Shown one piece after another: positions 15,001 to 26,425 of a DNA stretch of 64,000 bases. The notes beneath the pieces were generated by a model. That model searched no databases. It was not told where the DNA came from and saw only the letters and a list, made by a program, of their open reading frames with translations. Origin of the DNA: Acridotheres tristis (lineage: Eukaryota > Chordata > Aves > Passeriformes > Sturnidae); assembly GCA_037013685.1 (NCBI GenBank), contig CM072891.1:2954501-3018500 (forward strand), written 5' to 3'. Every line of letters begins with the position of its first letter. The stretch's first letter is position 1. Made by a program: the position numbers and the translations under genes.

Positions 15001-18000
15001 ATGTATTTTTCCTGGTACAGCACCTAAATCTTTGTACAAAAGTCACAGAAAGTCAGCAATCTGAATCTGAGAACTCTTTTCACCCACTGGCTCCAGCAGC
15101 TGAATTCCGGAGAAGGGTAAATGAAAGAGCATTCCCTTAGCATGGAAGACTATTAGCAATATAAAGGAACTGAAAGTTTTAGGTTCCATGAGGGAATTAA
15201 TCCCTATCTGAAGGCCACAAAATAACCTTATAGTTCATCCATTCATCTCATCAACCCTGAAGAACTGTTGTCTGAAGAAATCTCAGGGAGTTTCACTGAA
15301 TACTGACAGGATCTAAGTTACTTCAATTCCACCTGAACTAACACAGCTCAGGTATTTTGTCGGAGATGAAATATCTTAAGTAACATCTAAAATAGCATTG
15401 CTATTGCAATTTTAACTTGCAGACAGGAACACTTTCTGTCTTCACTAAACATCAGACTGGAACCATTTAAAAAATCATGATTCTGTTCTTAGAAAGTAAT
15501 TATTAAATACAGGAGTCACACTGCATTATTAAGCTCTTTATTTCTGTAACTAAAAAATGTTACTTAATCGTAGTGACTGACTGTTGTAAGATTCCAGAAT
15601 GTGATGATATTTTAGAAAATAAATCTCCTTTCCTGCTGTTCCACATTACTGATAAAATTAAACAGTGCCACAACCTGTTATTATTCAAATGTTTCATACA
15701 TCCTATTAATATTTATTTTTCAGCTGATGATCAATGAATGATTTCATAATTAATATTTCTTCAGTCCTGAGAGCCAATATATAAATTTATTTCAAGTGAA
15801 CTCCATTCTTTTAGAAAGCCTATGGGTTCTAAATCCACGAAGAGCACAACAAAAAGGACTCTGACAGAAATAATATGCTCAAACTGAAAATACACTAAAA
15901 ATTCATTTGCACAATTTATAATAAACATAGAGAAATATAAAAAAACTACACAAAAAAAAGAATCAACTTTAAAAAAAAAAAGTAATTAAGCACGTCATCA
16001 AAAATTTGAAGAAGAGCTGGAAGAAAGACATTATTACCTAGTTAAAGAATTCAACAAATTATTTCAGCAATGGAAACTTACCAAACAAGGGCCAAAACTT
16101 ATGGAGTAGGTAAGGCAAATAATTTGAAAGAGGACAGAATTGTCTACTGAAAATAAAGTATATTGCATTGGTCTGTTTAGTCTGGAAGCTGCTACAACTT
16201 CTGCCCTAAACAAAAATTCTACTATAGTTGCATGAGATACAGACAGCAACCCAATATTCAACACATCTAATACCACTTCTGGATGTGCTTGCATAAAACA
16301 TTACTATAGTATTTGAACAAGATCATGATAACATTGAAAAGGAGACAAAACAGTTAAATATTGCCTACACTGAAAGGTTGTATGAAAGTTTCACAAAAAT
16401 ACCTTCATGCTCCAGTCTTCCCTGCCACTAGAGGAAAAGAAATACAGTTTCTCATCACATTTCAAAGACAGTGCCATTAGAAAATCCTTAAAACATAATT
16501 CAGGTAACTAAGACACTCTAGTGCTTACAGGTTTGGCTGGGAAAATCTCCAATATGGACAGTAACAAACATGGACAAACAAGGGTATCAGTAATCCCTAT
16601 TGAGTAACATTTAGAGAAGATTAAATTATTCTTCAGAGTTCAGGATTTACATGTCTCACAAAGTAAATATCCTACTATCATGTGAAGACTGCATAGTAAG
16701 ATACATTTAGGCATATAAGTACTCTGATATGTTTCACAATATATACTGAATACAGAATCTAAAACATGGCATTAGGCAACTAAAAAATAGATATAAATTT
16801 CCTTTATACCTATCAATCACCTGGGTTTGTGACAATAAAATTAATAGGTTTATAGTCATTGACAGTCAGTTTCACTCACTGAGTCACAAGAACTAGAGCA
16901 GGACTGTTGTCCTGAGTTTCACAGAAATGCGAGAGAATATTCAATTCTTTAGAAATCTTGTTCTCATAACACTGTTTTTAAAAACATTGTATACATCCAA
17001 TTGATACAATTTTTTTAAAAGTGTTTTGTTTAAATTTTTTACTAAATAAGTACTTGCAATAGAAGTATTCTTTGCCAATGGAAAATAAGGTACACTATGT
17101 GATTTTGATTTAGGCACACCTTTCCTGCAATCTTGGCCCCAAACCATTTGACTGAAAAAAAGAACTATGTTATTTGACCAGTATTTTACAACTGCAATCA
17201 CTCAAAGATGGTTTTGACAAGTCTTCCACAGAATTCATCCCCTCCCTTCAAGAGAATGCAAATTGACTTCTCTGTTTAAAACTATTAATATCTGGGGGAA
17301 AAAACTCCTAAAGCAAAATCCTCAGCGACTAAGACTTCAATAGTGAAGCTACTAAACAATAGTTATTAAAAAATGTGAAAAATAAAACCAAAAAGCTTTC
17401 AAAGTTACTGCTAAGACATAGAAAAAAAGTTAGTAGTCTTCTTAAAACTAAAATACCACAGTTGCTGTAGTTTACTTCCCCCTCATAATTTCACAATTAT
17501 TCATCAAAATATGCAAGACACTTACTGAAGCTTTTGTATCAGAATTTCATGGCAAGGTTGGACTGTAAAGACATCGCTATACAAAGTCTAACATTATTGT
17601 TAATATTTATGACTTTAAGATATCATATAGTGGGCTTAATATTTCTATACAAGAAAGAAATAGTTAGTTAGTTCCAGACAACACGATAACATCTCTTTCA
17701 GCTATAGTTATAATTATCATGTACAAACTTCCAAAGCAGAAGTTGTCAAGATTTAACACTAGCATTAATTTATGTCAGGGATCCATTCCTCTGAAGACAG
17801 CAAGAACCGTAGAGGAAGTATCATCTTAATTGCCACTAATTTGCCCGTTTTTAATTAAATTGATCAGTAATTTATTACCTTCCCCAGCAGCAGAAAGCTG
17901 TTAGCATGCAGCTTTGAGACAGTAGATATCAGTTCTTCTAATTTCTAATACTATCGTGGTTAAAAAATAATTTAAAACTGCTGTATCATATTTCTTTTGA

Positions 18001-19551
18001 TTCCTGTACGGCAGGATATGCACATTCCATTTAAAACTTCTGTGAAACACTCTAGAGCATCATCATAGAATCATTTAGGTTGCAAAAGGCCCTTGAAATC
18101 ATCAAGTCCAACCATTAACCTAACACTGCCAAGTCCACCACTAATCCATGTCCCTGGGCACCCAGTCTACACAACTTTTAAATGCCTCTGGAGACAGTGA
18201 CTCAACCATTTCCCTGAGCAGCCTGTTCCAATGCTTGATACCTCTTTCAGTGAAGAAATGTTTCCTGTTATCCAACCTAAACCTCCCCAGCTCAAGTCAA
18301 GGCCGTGCCACTTACATGCACTGTAAGTCCTGTTCCGTAGTCTCATACTCCAACACAGATCTATGATCTCGATTTTACATTAGAACAGGATTTCCTTGCC
18401 AAATACGTTTAGAAGATGCAACATTTGACTCTAGGATGGGTAAGGAAGTACTCTGCATTCAAACCACATTCTTAGGTCTTATCTGCAATTTTTTTAAAAA
18501 ATTGAATACAGAATAAAGCCTGAAGTATTTAGGTCAATTCTCATTTTAATGAAGGAAAGCAAGTTAGAAAATATTCAATACCTGACATGAAGACTACAAA
18601 CACCTTTATGTGAAGTTTCATTAAGCAGTCTATACCAGCTTGATCAATAAAATCACATATTTACTTCTTTTAAAATAGCAATTATGATTTTCTGAACATT
18701 GTATTGGCTTTAGTACTGAGCACTGCAGTAATCAACACAATTAGCTGGAATGGACACAGCATGTTCACTCAAACACTGTGGAAAACCTCTAGAGTCAACA
18801 GGAGGTTTTCTATTTTTTTCAATGAGATCTGATTTAATATTGGAAGAAATAAAGTAATATATGAAAGATTTTGAAAAAGAACAGAGAATAAATTTTAAGT
18901 GGTTTAGAAAGTGGGCTCATCATCTCTCTTTCATTGATTTTATAGCTAAAAAGGATCGATATATGTTATTACTACTATGTCATATATTAGAATATAATCA
19001 CAGGGATACCAGAATCAAAACTATCATTGTAAAACATTCTGTAATACTTGGAGAATGATCTGCAATATACAAGCAAATAACAGATTCTGGTTTACACATC
19101 ATAAGTGTACTCAAATGGAAATGTCTAGACATTACTTTCTACACAGTGACAAATGCACAAAAGCCAAAAGATCTCTTATTACAGTAATCAAGCAACACAT
19201 TTTTACAAGTGCAAAATAACCTAAATATTCTATCTATAGATGATTGTCACAATTAAGTTTTTTGCTGTACATGCCAAGCGCCTGTTACAGGTGTTTTCAT
19301 TAAATAGGAAAAAGGTTTTGGCTTGAAATGAGGATTAACAAGTGTGATTTACATTGGGAGAAAAGGAATATAGTTATGCTGTATATTTACAGTGCAAGGA
19401 AGAAGTAAGGAATAGAAATAAAACCTGTAAAAGTGTTTCGTTTTTTCTTAAAGCTTTCCTTAAAAACCTAAGTGTATCATGTACTTAAGTTTGTAAATGA
19501 GTTAAGCCATATAATTATCACCAACTATGTAATTGTTTTTGATCAGCATAC
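1..19551 (-). other. DPH6: DPH6 intron 3 (5' part only; runs off the left edge)
   Basis: This stretch follows the splice donor of DPH6 exon 3 (AAG|gtatg, read on the minus strand). It is AT-rich and has many homopolymer A/T runs. Its reading frames are short and match no protein I know. I looked on the minus strand for the conserved segments expected next in DPH6 (the SDYQR-type segment, the YLWQRN-type segment and the GEGGEYET segment) and saw none, so exon 4 is probably beyond the window. A small or diverged exon could have been missed by eye. The only interspersed repeat I recognise is the CR1 fragment near 18.1-18.3 kb. Elsewhere there are poly-A/T runs (for example near 6850, 7540, 13550 and 15970) and a short C-run near 14030. 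Confidence 0.75.
18063..18315 (-). repeat. CR1 LINE 3' fragment, minus orientation
   Basis: The plus strand begins with CATAGAATCATTTAGGTTG, the reverse complement of the CR1 3' terminus with its ATTCTATG-type octamer. It continues through landmarks of the neoavian CR1 3' region: TCATCAAGTCCAACC, AACCTAACACTGCCAAG, a GACTCAACC segment, CAGCCTGTTCCAATGC, CAGTGAAGAAAT and ATCCAACCTAAACCTCCCC. The order is that of a 5'-truncated CR1 whose 3' end lies at the low coordinate. It lies inside DPH6 intron 3, in the same orientation as the gene. The short reading frame across it is not a gene. The 5' truncation point near 18315 is approximate. Confidence 0.92.
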
Positions 19552-19745
19552 CTTAACAAGCTTCATGAGCTGGTAAAGGTCTTCAACCTCATCTTCCGGG
19601 CATGCAGTATACACTCGTCCAGTATTGACACTGGTACCTTTTATAAAACCACGATAGAGTGGCAAACCCAATGCATCAGCATATAGGTCAATGGCATGGT
19701 GTCCTACTGTCTGATACATATAGCTGTCCAATTCATCAGTCTGCC
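19552..19745 (-). CDS. DPH6: DPH6 exon 3 (diphthine--ammonia ligase, residues 40-104)
   Basis: This internal coding exon is 194 nt long, enters in phase 1 and leaves in phase 0. It encodes residues 40 (part) to 104 of DPH6, including the hallmark stretch DELDSYMYQTVGHHAIDLYA and the acidic DEVEDLYQLMKLVK segment. DPH6 uses ATP and ammonium to amidate diphthine on the conserved histidine of eEF2, the last step of diphthamide synthesis in the cytosol. This part belongs to the N-type ATP-pyrophosphatase (PP-loop) domain. The acceptor on the minus strand reads TGACAG|GGCAG, with a branch-point-like CTAAC about 26 nt upstream (plus 19770-19774). The donor reads AAG|GTATG. The middle (RGFIKGTSVNTGRVYTACPED) differs from the human protein as I remember it, while both flanks are nearly identical. 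Length and phase agree with exons 1 and 2. Identification is from remembered family sequence. Confidence 0.96.
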
Positions 19746-21980
19746 CTGTCACAATTAAGAAACAACCATGTTAGGTAAATTGTTGCAACAATTACAGATA
19801 ATCACAATACTACAAAGCACTGAGAAAATCTAAATGTTAATATTTTTCAGTTCACAAACAGATGTTTGGTGACAACACCACTATAAACATGGAAAGAAAA
19901 AAAATAGATTTCTCCACCCAACAGACGTATGGAGGGGAAGACATCTGTCACAAACATGCTGCTTATTTGCAAATTGTAGTATCTTTCCTTCTTCTTGCTT
20001 AATCCAAAAAATCTCCTATCAGTCCAATTCTGATTCTATTCACATGGTAATTTTAACAGAAAGAGAGGTCAGAGGCACAAACTCAGATGTATTTCAACAT
20101 ACTCAGATCAAGAGTATGTTTTGCACTGCAAAACTGAGAACAAGTTTTTCAAAATTTACAGAAACTTTACTGTTAAAATTGTTATCATGGTCATCACGAA
20201 AGGAGACTATCTCTGCTTAGGTGGAATAAAAGTAGACCACTATAATGTTTTGACAATGTTTAATAAACAAAAAGCTATTTCCTTAACCATGAGAAAAAAA
20301 TTAACCAAATTTTCTTACAAGCAGCTTGTAGCTAGCACATAAAAGCAGCTAAAATGCAGATATCACAAATCAGAATTACATCCCAAACTATAAAACAAAC
20401 CATTTTTTCAGATAGTATTTCAAACAGATTGATAAAGTAATAAATCATTATTGGTGAAATCGCCACTTTATTACAAGCTAACACAGTTTCACTACTTTAA
20501 TGCTAATTGGTAGCTCTGGTCCTTCTCTGAATTTACATAGAGACATCAAGCATTTCTGCTGTCTACCTGTGTAGCACATCTTGCAAAGAAAAAAGTCTGA
20601 CCAAAAAAACTAATCTGTGATGTAAGAATTAGGTCAGTCATCTTTGATGCCACACAACAGATATGGTTCTGCACAAATCCAAATCCCTAATCACAACTAA
20701 CCAACCTAGACCAGACGAGTAGATTTAAAGACAAATTCAGTGATTTCAACACAGATGAACATAACAAGGTCTTTAAATGGTATTCAGCTTAGAATACAGT
20801 TTCTTTATTAATTGAGACTCTCCAGGCAACAGTAGTACAAGATAAAATAAAAAGAATGGCATAGAATCCACTATTGCCTGAAGCACCTCAATTAACTTTC
20901 TATAAAATTTCCAACTACACACTTAAAGAGAGCATTTTATGATTTTAATGACAATATTCTACATTTCTGATGTGGATAAATTAGTTTGAAGACAACATAT
21001 TTCAACAAGATTAGCAATTATTATGTCCTAGCTACCCAGAAAATAAATTTTTCCTATAATCTCCGAGCATTTGCCAGTTCTGCCCATGACTCATTTGTGA
21101 TGGCAGCTCCCTTTTTGCTCCCCTTTCTGTGTATCCTCCTACTATACAGTTACCAAATACCATACTTAATTGCTTAACATATGTTGAACAGTGAACCTAG
21201 TTAACATACTTTAGCATTCTCCCCTCCCAACTAGAAACAACTCACTTGCTTTTCCAGTCTCACTTTAATTTGTGCTTTAGCCCAATATACAAATACTTAG
21301 CTCACCCTCTCCCCTCACCACTGACTACCTGAGTTTCTCCCTTCCTTTTTCACAGAAACAAAGTGGAGCCCATAAGGAACTGATCAAAAAATTATTCCAA
21401 CTTAAAAGGAAGGAAAAATGTAGGAAAAATACATGCATCAAGGTCAATTCCAACCCACATCAGTTCCTCAATGCAGTTCACAGATGCTGGGTTAGAATAA
21501 TGGAGAAAGATGCACAAAGAAATGGAAAGAAATGGACGAGCAGCAGGACAATGGCACATTTTCGGCAGCCGGAATGGTTTACAGCATTTAGTTTAGAATC
21601 AGTTTAGAGGGTTTCTAGAAGAACAGTGCTAGTTTTGGTTGATGACATCACCTATCACCTTTTAGCATTTGTGCTACTGAACTCACACAACCCCTTTGTT
21701 TACCACCAGGATATCAATATTCTCATTTTCAAATTGTGTAAGCCTTCTTTTTAACTGATCCTCTCTTCCTGTGGGCTGTTTTTTCTCTTAAAGGAAAAAC
21801 ATACTTAACACATCTCCATAGCATTTTCTTTTTCCTACCTCTTCTAAGTTTCTGTATTGGCCTTCAATATGCAAAACTAGATAAAAAACACATAAAGGAA
21901 CTAAATTCAGGCATAGTTGTGATTCTGTTGTTTCTAATGTATTTTTTAACAATTTCCTGTAAGAAATGTGGCCTTCATAC
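19746..21980 (-). other. DPH6: DPH6 intron 2 (2235 nt)
   Basis: This is the interval between exon 2 (donor CAG|GTATG) and exon 3 (acceptor TGACAG). It is AT-rich with no recognisable gene or repeat family. The 60-75 codon frames in it are unlike any protein I know. It includes a pyrimidine-rich block near 21230-21350 and a purine-rich block near 21360-21560, with no identified function. Confidence 0.9.
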
Positions 21981-22075
21981 CTGTATTTTCAGCAGGTCTT
22001 AAATTGGCTAGAGCAACAATCTGATGCCCAGCAGCAACACACTGCATCATATTATAGCAACTGTCCTTCCCACCA
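21981..22075 (-). CDS. DPH6: DPH6 exon 2 (PP-loop and first Rossmann-fold elements, residues 8-39)
   Basis: This 95-nt exon is too short for standard ORF lists. On the minus strand it starts TGGTGGGAAGGACAG and, joined to the AG that ends exon 1, gives SGGKDS, the ATP-binding PP-loop signature of this ligase family. It continues CYNMMQCVAAGHQIVALANL and ends RPAENT plus the first base of a glycine codon completed by exon 3. The acceptor is a good polypyrimidine run ending TTTTGCAG (plus 22076-22083) and the donor is CAG|GTATG. The lysine and serines of the loop are intact, so this part of the active site looks functional. The sequence is close to the human protein as I remember it. Exons 1, 2 and 3 join without a frame break: 23 + 95 + 194 nt is exactly 104 codons. 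Confidence 0.97.
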
Positions 22076-22481
22076 CTGCAAAAGAAAATAGTGGCAATTA
22101 AAAGTACAAATAAAAGTTTTAGCCCCTTATAAGTTTTGACTAATTGTTCAAAAATAAGTATTATCAGAGCTGTTTATAAAGTTTTGAAATATGAAGAGCT
22201 TTAGAATAGAAACAGTAGAAAAAGAATGATTTCATGATACATTTACTACATATGTATAGTGCCTAAATACAGTAACCATCCGTAAAGCACATAACCAGTT
22301 TTGCATCTTACTATTAATCTGAGAGGTTACATGAAGAAGAGCCACTGACACTGGAATCTCTTCAAAGACTGTCTTTTACTCCAGAGACAAATTACTCTAT
22401 ACTCATTACTAGTTAACTTGGATCAAAACCCCAAAATCTGCTCCAGTGAGCTGCCAGGATTAGCAATCCTTTTAAATTAGG

Positions 22482-22596
22482 TCTGTCACGTAGAGGTGAT
22501 GCCTAGGGACACATTTCAGTGGTGGACTTGGCAGTGTTAGGTTAATGGCTGGACTCAATATCGTAAAGGTCTTCTCCAACCTCATGGAACCTATGT
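22482..22596 (+). repeat. CR1 LINE 3' fragment, plus orientation
   Basis: The sequence follows the sense strand of the CR1 3' end: a degraded GTAGAGGTGATGCCTAGGGA, then CAGTGGTGGACTTGGCAGTG, TTAGGTTAATGG, CTGGACTCAATATCGTAAAG, and GGTCTTCTCCAACC before a decayed terminal octamer (CATGGAACCTATG). It is of the same subfamily type as the copy at 18063-18315 but in the opposite orientation, so it lies antisense within DPH6 intron 1. It keeps only about the last 115 bp. Confidence 0.88.
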
Positions 22597-23230
22597 TAGG
22601 AATAACGTTTCTCCTTCATGGGATATGTTGCCTACATTTTGAACAGACTTCCCATTCTCAAAAACTTTTATTATTACAGGCAGTAGTTTCAGTTGACACT
22701 GCATTGAATATATTAATTTTTTACTGCATTTAACTACAAATAAAAGTAATTTAAAAATATGTAAAAGCAAACATAACCATATCCTTGTTTTGAGGCCAAG
22801 AGATGATACTCCAACACAGAGGATACAATTAATTTTGACATTCATTCAGGACCTACAGGAGCCTTTTCCACTATCAAAGAGGAAAAATCCTGTTCTCTTG
22901 ATGTAACTGAAAAAGTGTCTCTATGGATTTTAATCAATATAAAAAGAAATATTACAATCTACAATAAGAGTGCTCTAGAATACACACTGCTTAAAAGATC
23001 CATGTTCAGGCTCATGGCCTTCAAAGTACAGCTGCAGCTGGAGATTCTATGCAGCTTCTTTAAAAGCCAAGGCACAGATCCATGGCAGCAACTGCAACAG
23101 AGATCTATATAAGCTCTGTAAAACTGCATTTTGTTCTAGAATCACTGAGACATGCACAGGAGAACATATAGTACAAGCAGGCCTTGCTACAAGACCATTG
23201 TGTTCCTTGTGGTCACACTATTACTATTTC

Positions 23231-23530
23231 TACCTGAAAGGGAGTTGGAGCAAGGTGAGGCTTGGCCTCTTCTCCCAGAAAACAAGCAAAGAACAAGAGG
23301 AAATGGCCCCAAGCTGCACCAGGGGAGGTTCAAGCTGGACGTCAGGAAGAATTTCACGCATTTGAATGGGCTGCCCAGGGAGGTGGTGCAGTATCACCCC
23401 TGGAGATGTTCAAGAAATGACTGACATGGCACATGACTGGAATTGCTCTGATTGAGAAATGGTAATGGGTCAAATGAGGGACTTGATAATCTTGGAGGTC
23501 TTTCCCAAACAAAATTATTCTGCGATTTTG
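23231..23530 (+). repeat. CR1 LINE 3' fragment, plus orientation, with internal deletion
   Basis: CR1 landmarks run in order: GAAAGGGAGTTGGAGCAAGG, GGCCTCTTCTCCCAG, AACAAGAGGAAATGGCC, CAGGGGAGGTTCAAGCTGGA, GTCAGGAAGAATTTC, ATGGGCTGCCCAGGGAGGTG, CCCTGGAGATGTTCAAG, ACTTGATAATCTTGGAGGTC and a terminal ATTATTCTGCGATTTTG. Compared with the usual CR1 3' region, the segment between AAGAATTTC and TGAATGGGCTG is shortened (the CACTGAAAGGGTTGTC part is missing). The terminal octamer type differs from the copy at 22482, suggesting another subfamily. Reading frames on both strands here are shadows of the repeat. Confidence 0.93.
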
Positions 23531-24205
23531 AAACAAACTTCTTCAGAATTTTCAACATTAAGCTCCCCCTTTCATCTAGCACTGTACACAAGAGCTTGAA
23601 AGTGCCCTACAGGAATGTAGCCCTTTAGCTATTCCACTCAATTTCTGCTTTTATCTATGCAAAAATTCTGTATGCTGCCTTTAATTTTCTGTGTAACTCA
23701 AACCTGAAGTAGAAAAAGTGTAAAACATGGCATCCTTTTGTACTTAACAGATTTTCATAAAGCAGTTGCTTCTGTTTCCATGCTAAAAAGTAAATATGAT
23801 ACACTCCTGCTTTGAGGCTCCATGTCTACTTAACATTCTTCTAATGCATACTGGCAGCTTTCTTCTAACCTATTTATAGACACCAAAAGAATTAAAAAAT
23901 AATACATTCATTAATTTTGGACACCATTCTTGATAGCTTAAGAACTACAGTATTCACTTCATAATTTGAACTCCCAGGCTTAACAGAGTCATGAGACAAA
24001 GACTCTTTTCTTTCTGAATGAGTTTATGTTAAGAAACAAAAGTCTTCCACTAGTTCTGATTTCAGCTACAAACACAACTTCAGAAAAATAATTGTATGAC
24101 AATAGATAATTTTCCATGCCGTTTACAACATTTTCATATTTTAAAAAATTGAAACCAAAAATTAAAATGTCACTGGAATAAATCTATTCATCTTTTCCAT
24201 TAATT

Positions 24206-24220
24206 TATATGTATGTATAT

Positions 24221-24253
<33 letters not shown>

Positions 24254-24257
24254 TATA
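24206..24257. repeat. TA/ATAC compound microsatellite
   Basis: A TATATGTATGTATATA segment leads into about seven ATAC/CATA tetranucleotide units and then a pure TA run. The first half (GTATGTA) is the reverse complement of the second (TACATAC), so the tract can fold back on itself. It lies inside DPH6 intron 1. It is probably length-polymorphic. Confidence 0.95.
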
Positions 24258-25952
24258 AAATAAGACATTTTAAGATGCATATTGCCCTAAAAACAGTATT
24301 AAGAAACAAATGAAATGGTGCCCACCTACAAGACTTTCCAAATTAAACATAAAACACAGTATGGTTAGGGCCAATGAAACCAGACAGCCCATGCTATGGG
24401 AGGAAGGTGGACTCAGCACAGTCCACAGAAGAGAGATGAAGTCAAGTACTGAGATAGCCTGGGGGGACCCCTCTCAATCCCCAGCACAGAAAAGAAATCT
24501 CAAGGCCTTTTTGTAGAAAGCTCTGAAGGGAGGCCAGCCAGGGTTCTGGAAGTATGTTAACGGGCAGGCTTATAAACAAAATACCAGAAGAAAAAAACCT
24601 GGGTAACCATGAAGATATGAACCTATAAAAGACTTCTGAGCAAAATTCCTTTCTACAGACAAGTATAACCACTTACTCTTAAGAAAATTCTAGAATTTTA
24701 AAGAGTCGAAAAACATCATATTTCAGGTTGAAGACTGGCTTTAAAATGTCTATGATTTAGCACAAAACAAAATGCAGGGTTTACCCCATAAATACCACCT
24801 TAAAACAAGACTATCAACTTTTAGTGTGGCCAACATTCTGTAAGAAAAAGAAACAGGTTAAAGTAGTTTCATACATAATCCTGACCTTTGCAAAAGTAAG
24901 AAGCATTTTTCAAATACTTTTTTCCCCTCTGATCTTCGGCTAGGTCTGTTACAAAGACTTCAGACACTTTGATGTCTCTTTAAAACTCTTCTTAAAACTA
25001 TTACTGAAACTAAATCCATTCTTGTAAAATAGGCCATTAAAATAGCAATTGTGTTAGAAACCTGTTTATAGGACTTTATTCCATCCTGCCTTTTAACACA
25101 TTCCTCTGCTTAGAGAATAACAAAGTAAATAATGCTGAAAGACAAAGTCTTATCTATAAAATAAAATAAAATAAAAAATTGCAGTTGATTTTCCCTACAC
25201 CTTATTTGAGCAAATCTTGAAAAACAGACATTTCCTGTATTTTCTCTTCTGCATGATGTTTGGAATGATTTGCAATTGTGGCCAAACCCCAATTTCAACA
25301 AGGCTTGATATTAGACATTCCCTGAAAGAATTTAATATATTAAATGTTTAGGCTCAAGTAAATAGCTACTGCACTCAAAAATAAAAATACACAACTCACA
25401 TCTGCACAATTCTTTTCCATTTAGTGGTCTCCTAGCTTGCTCTTTTTTTATTAATTACTGTTTCTTTAGGAAAAGCACATCCATGTCCTTATTAGAAAAT
25501 GTCAATTTCCAAAAAACCCCAACATTTACAAGAACTGCAGAAATTAACAAAGAAACTTACAAAAAACTTAAGGGGTGGGGAGGATGGCAAACACAGTAAC
25601 CCCTAACACAGCTGTGTCCAACTCCAACGATTTGGACGAGCTAGCGTCATCATTTTAAAACTGGCAAAATTTAATCTCTCGCAGAAGACATACTACAGAA
25701 ATCTATCGTTAGGAGTTGAGGAAATCTATCCTGAAAGAGCTTAAGATATTTAGAAAGGAAAAGCACCCGGATATTGAACTGCGAATGAGAACCCCCTTTC
25801 CAGAGCAGGACACGCGGGCCACGCTCCGCGCCCCCGGCGAGGGCGCTGCCGCCGGCCCGGGCGGCTCCGGCTCTCGCCGCGCTGCGGACGGAAGAACCCG
25901 GGAGACCGGGATAGCCGACAGCAAGCGACCGGGGGAAACAACTGTAGGTGTC

Positions 25953-26055
25953 GGTTTTTTGGTTTGGTTTTTGTTTTTTTGTTTTTTTGTTTTTTTTTTT
26001 TTGGGGGGGGGGTTGGTTGGTTGGCTGTGGGGGTCATTTTTGGGTTTTTTTCTTG
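25953..26055. repeat. T/G low-complexity tract with a T13-G10 core
   Basis: On the plus strand this is almost only T and G: repeats of TTTGG and TTTTTTTG lead to 13 consecutive T (25990-26002), then 10 consecutive G (26003-26012), GGTT repeats and another five-G run. It lies inside the CpG island, 350-470 nt downstream of the DPH6 start codon and within intron 1. The pre-mRNA therefore carries A-rich and C-rich sequence here. The length may be unstable or misassembled. Confidence 0.9.
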
Positions 26056-26402
26056 TTGAAATTTAAAAAGACACCGGCTATTCTTGAATCCTGCAGTATC
26101 ACGGGAAGGACCAGAGGAGAAACTGTCCCAGTCTCTCCCCGTGCGCAGGCAGGGACCGGCCCGCCGCGGCACTCGGAGGCGGCCGGCCCATAGAACACAG
26201 GCACAGCCGGCAGCCGCCAAGAGGGGGAAAGCGGGCAGCAGGAAACGCAGGGGCGGGCAGGCCGGGCGGAAAGGGCCGGGCGGCTCTCCCGGGTGGCGCG
26301 GGGTGGAGCGCGACCCCCGGGCGGGCAGGGCTTCCCCCCGCGCTCTCTGCGCCTGCGAGCCGCCCCTCGCTCGCTCGCATAGGCGCTCCGTCAGCGCGTT
26401 AC

Positions 26403-26425
26403 CTGATCAAAGCCACTACTCTCAT
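26403..26425 (-). CDS. DPH6: DPH6 exon 1, coding part (start codon; residues 1-8)
   Basis: On the minus strand the sequence reads AGCAAC then ATG (26425-26423), encoding MRVVALI plus the AG of a serine codon, followed by the donor GTAACG (26402 downward). This is the N-terminal beta strand leading into the PP-loop; the human protein begins MRVAALIS as I remember it. The 23 coding nt splice in frame to exon 2 to rebuild SGGKDS. The start has A at -3, a favourable context. Upstream of the ATG the sequence is GC-rich 5' UTR or promoter. The exon is too short for ORF or gene-finder methods and rests on three agreeing facts: N-terminal homology, a correct GT donor in the right phase, and location in the CpG island. 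Confidence 0.93.

Larger units (their letters stand above)
22076..26402 (-). other. DPH6: DPH6 intron 1 (4327 nt)
   Basis: This interval runs from the exon 1 donor (AG|GTAACG) to the exon 2 acceptor (TTTTGCAG). Its promoter-proximal 600 nt lie in the CpG island and contain a long T/G tract. The rest is AT-rich and holds two plus-oriented CR1 fragments (about 22482-22596 and 23231-23530) and a TA/ATAC microsatellite (24206-24257). I see no alternative coding exon. Confidence 0.9.

Noticed and set aside
23152..23591. Several 60-90 codon frames on both strands
   Set aside because: All lie over the CR1 fragment at 23231-23530 and are shadows of the repeat.
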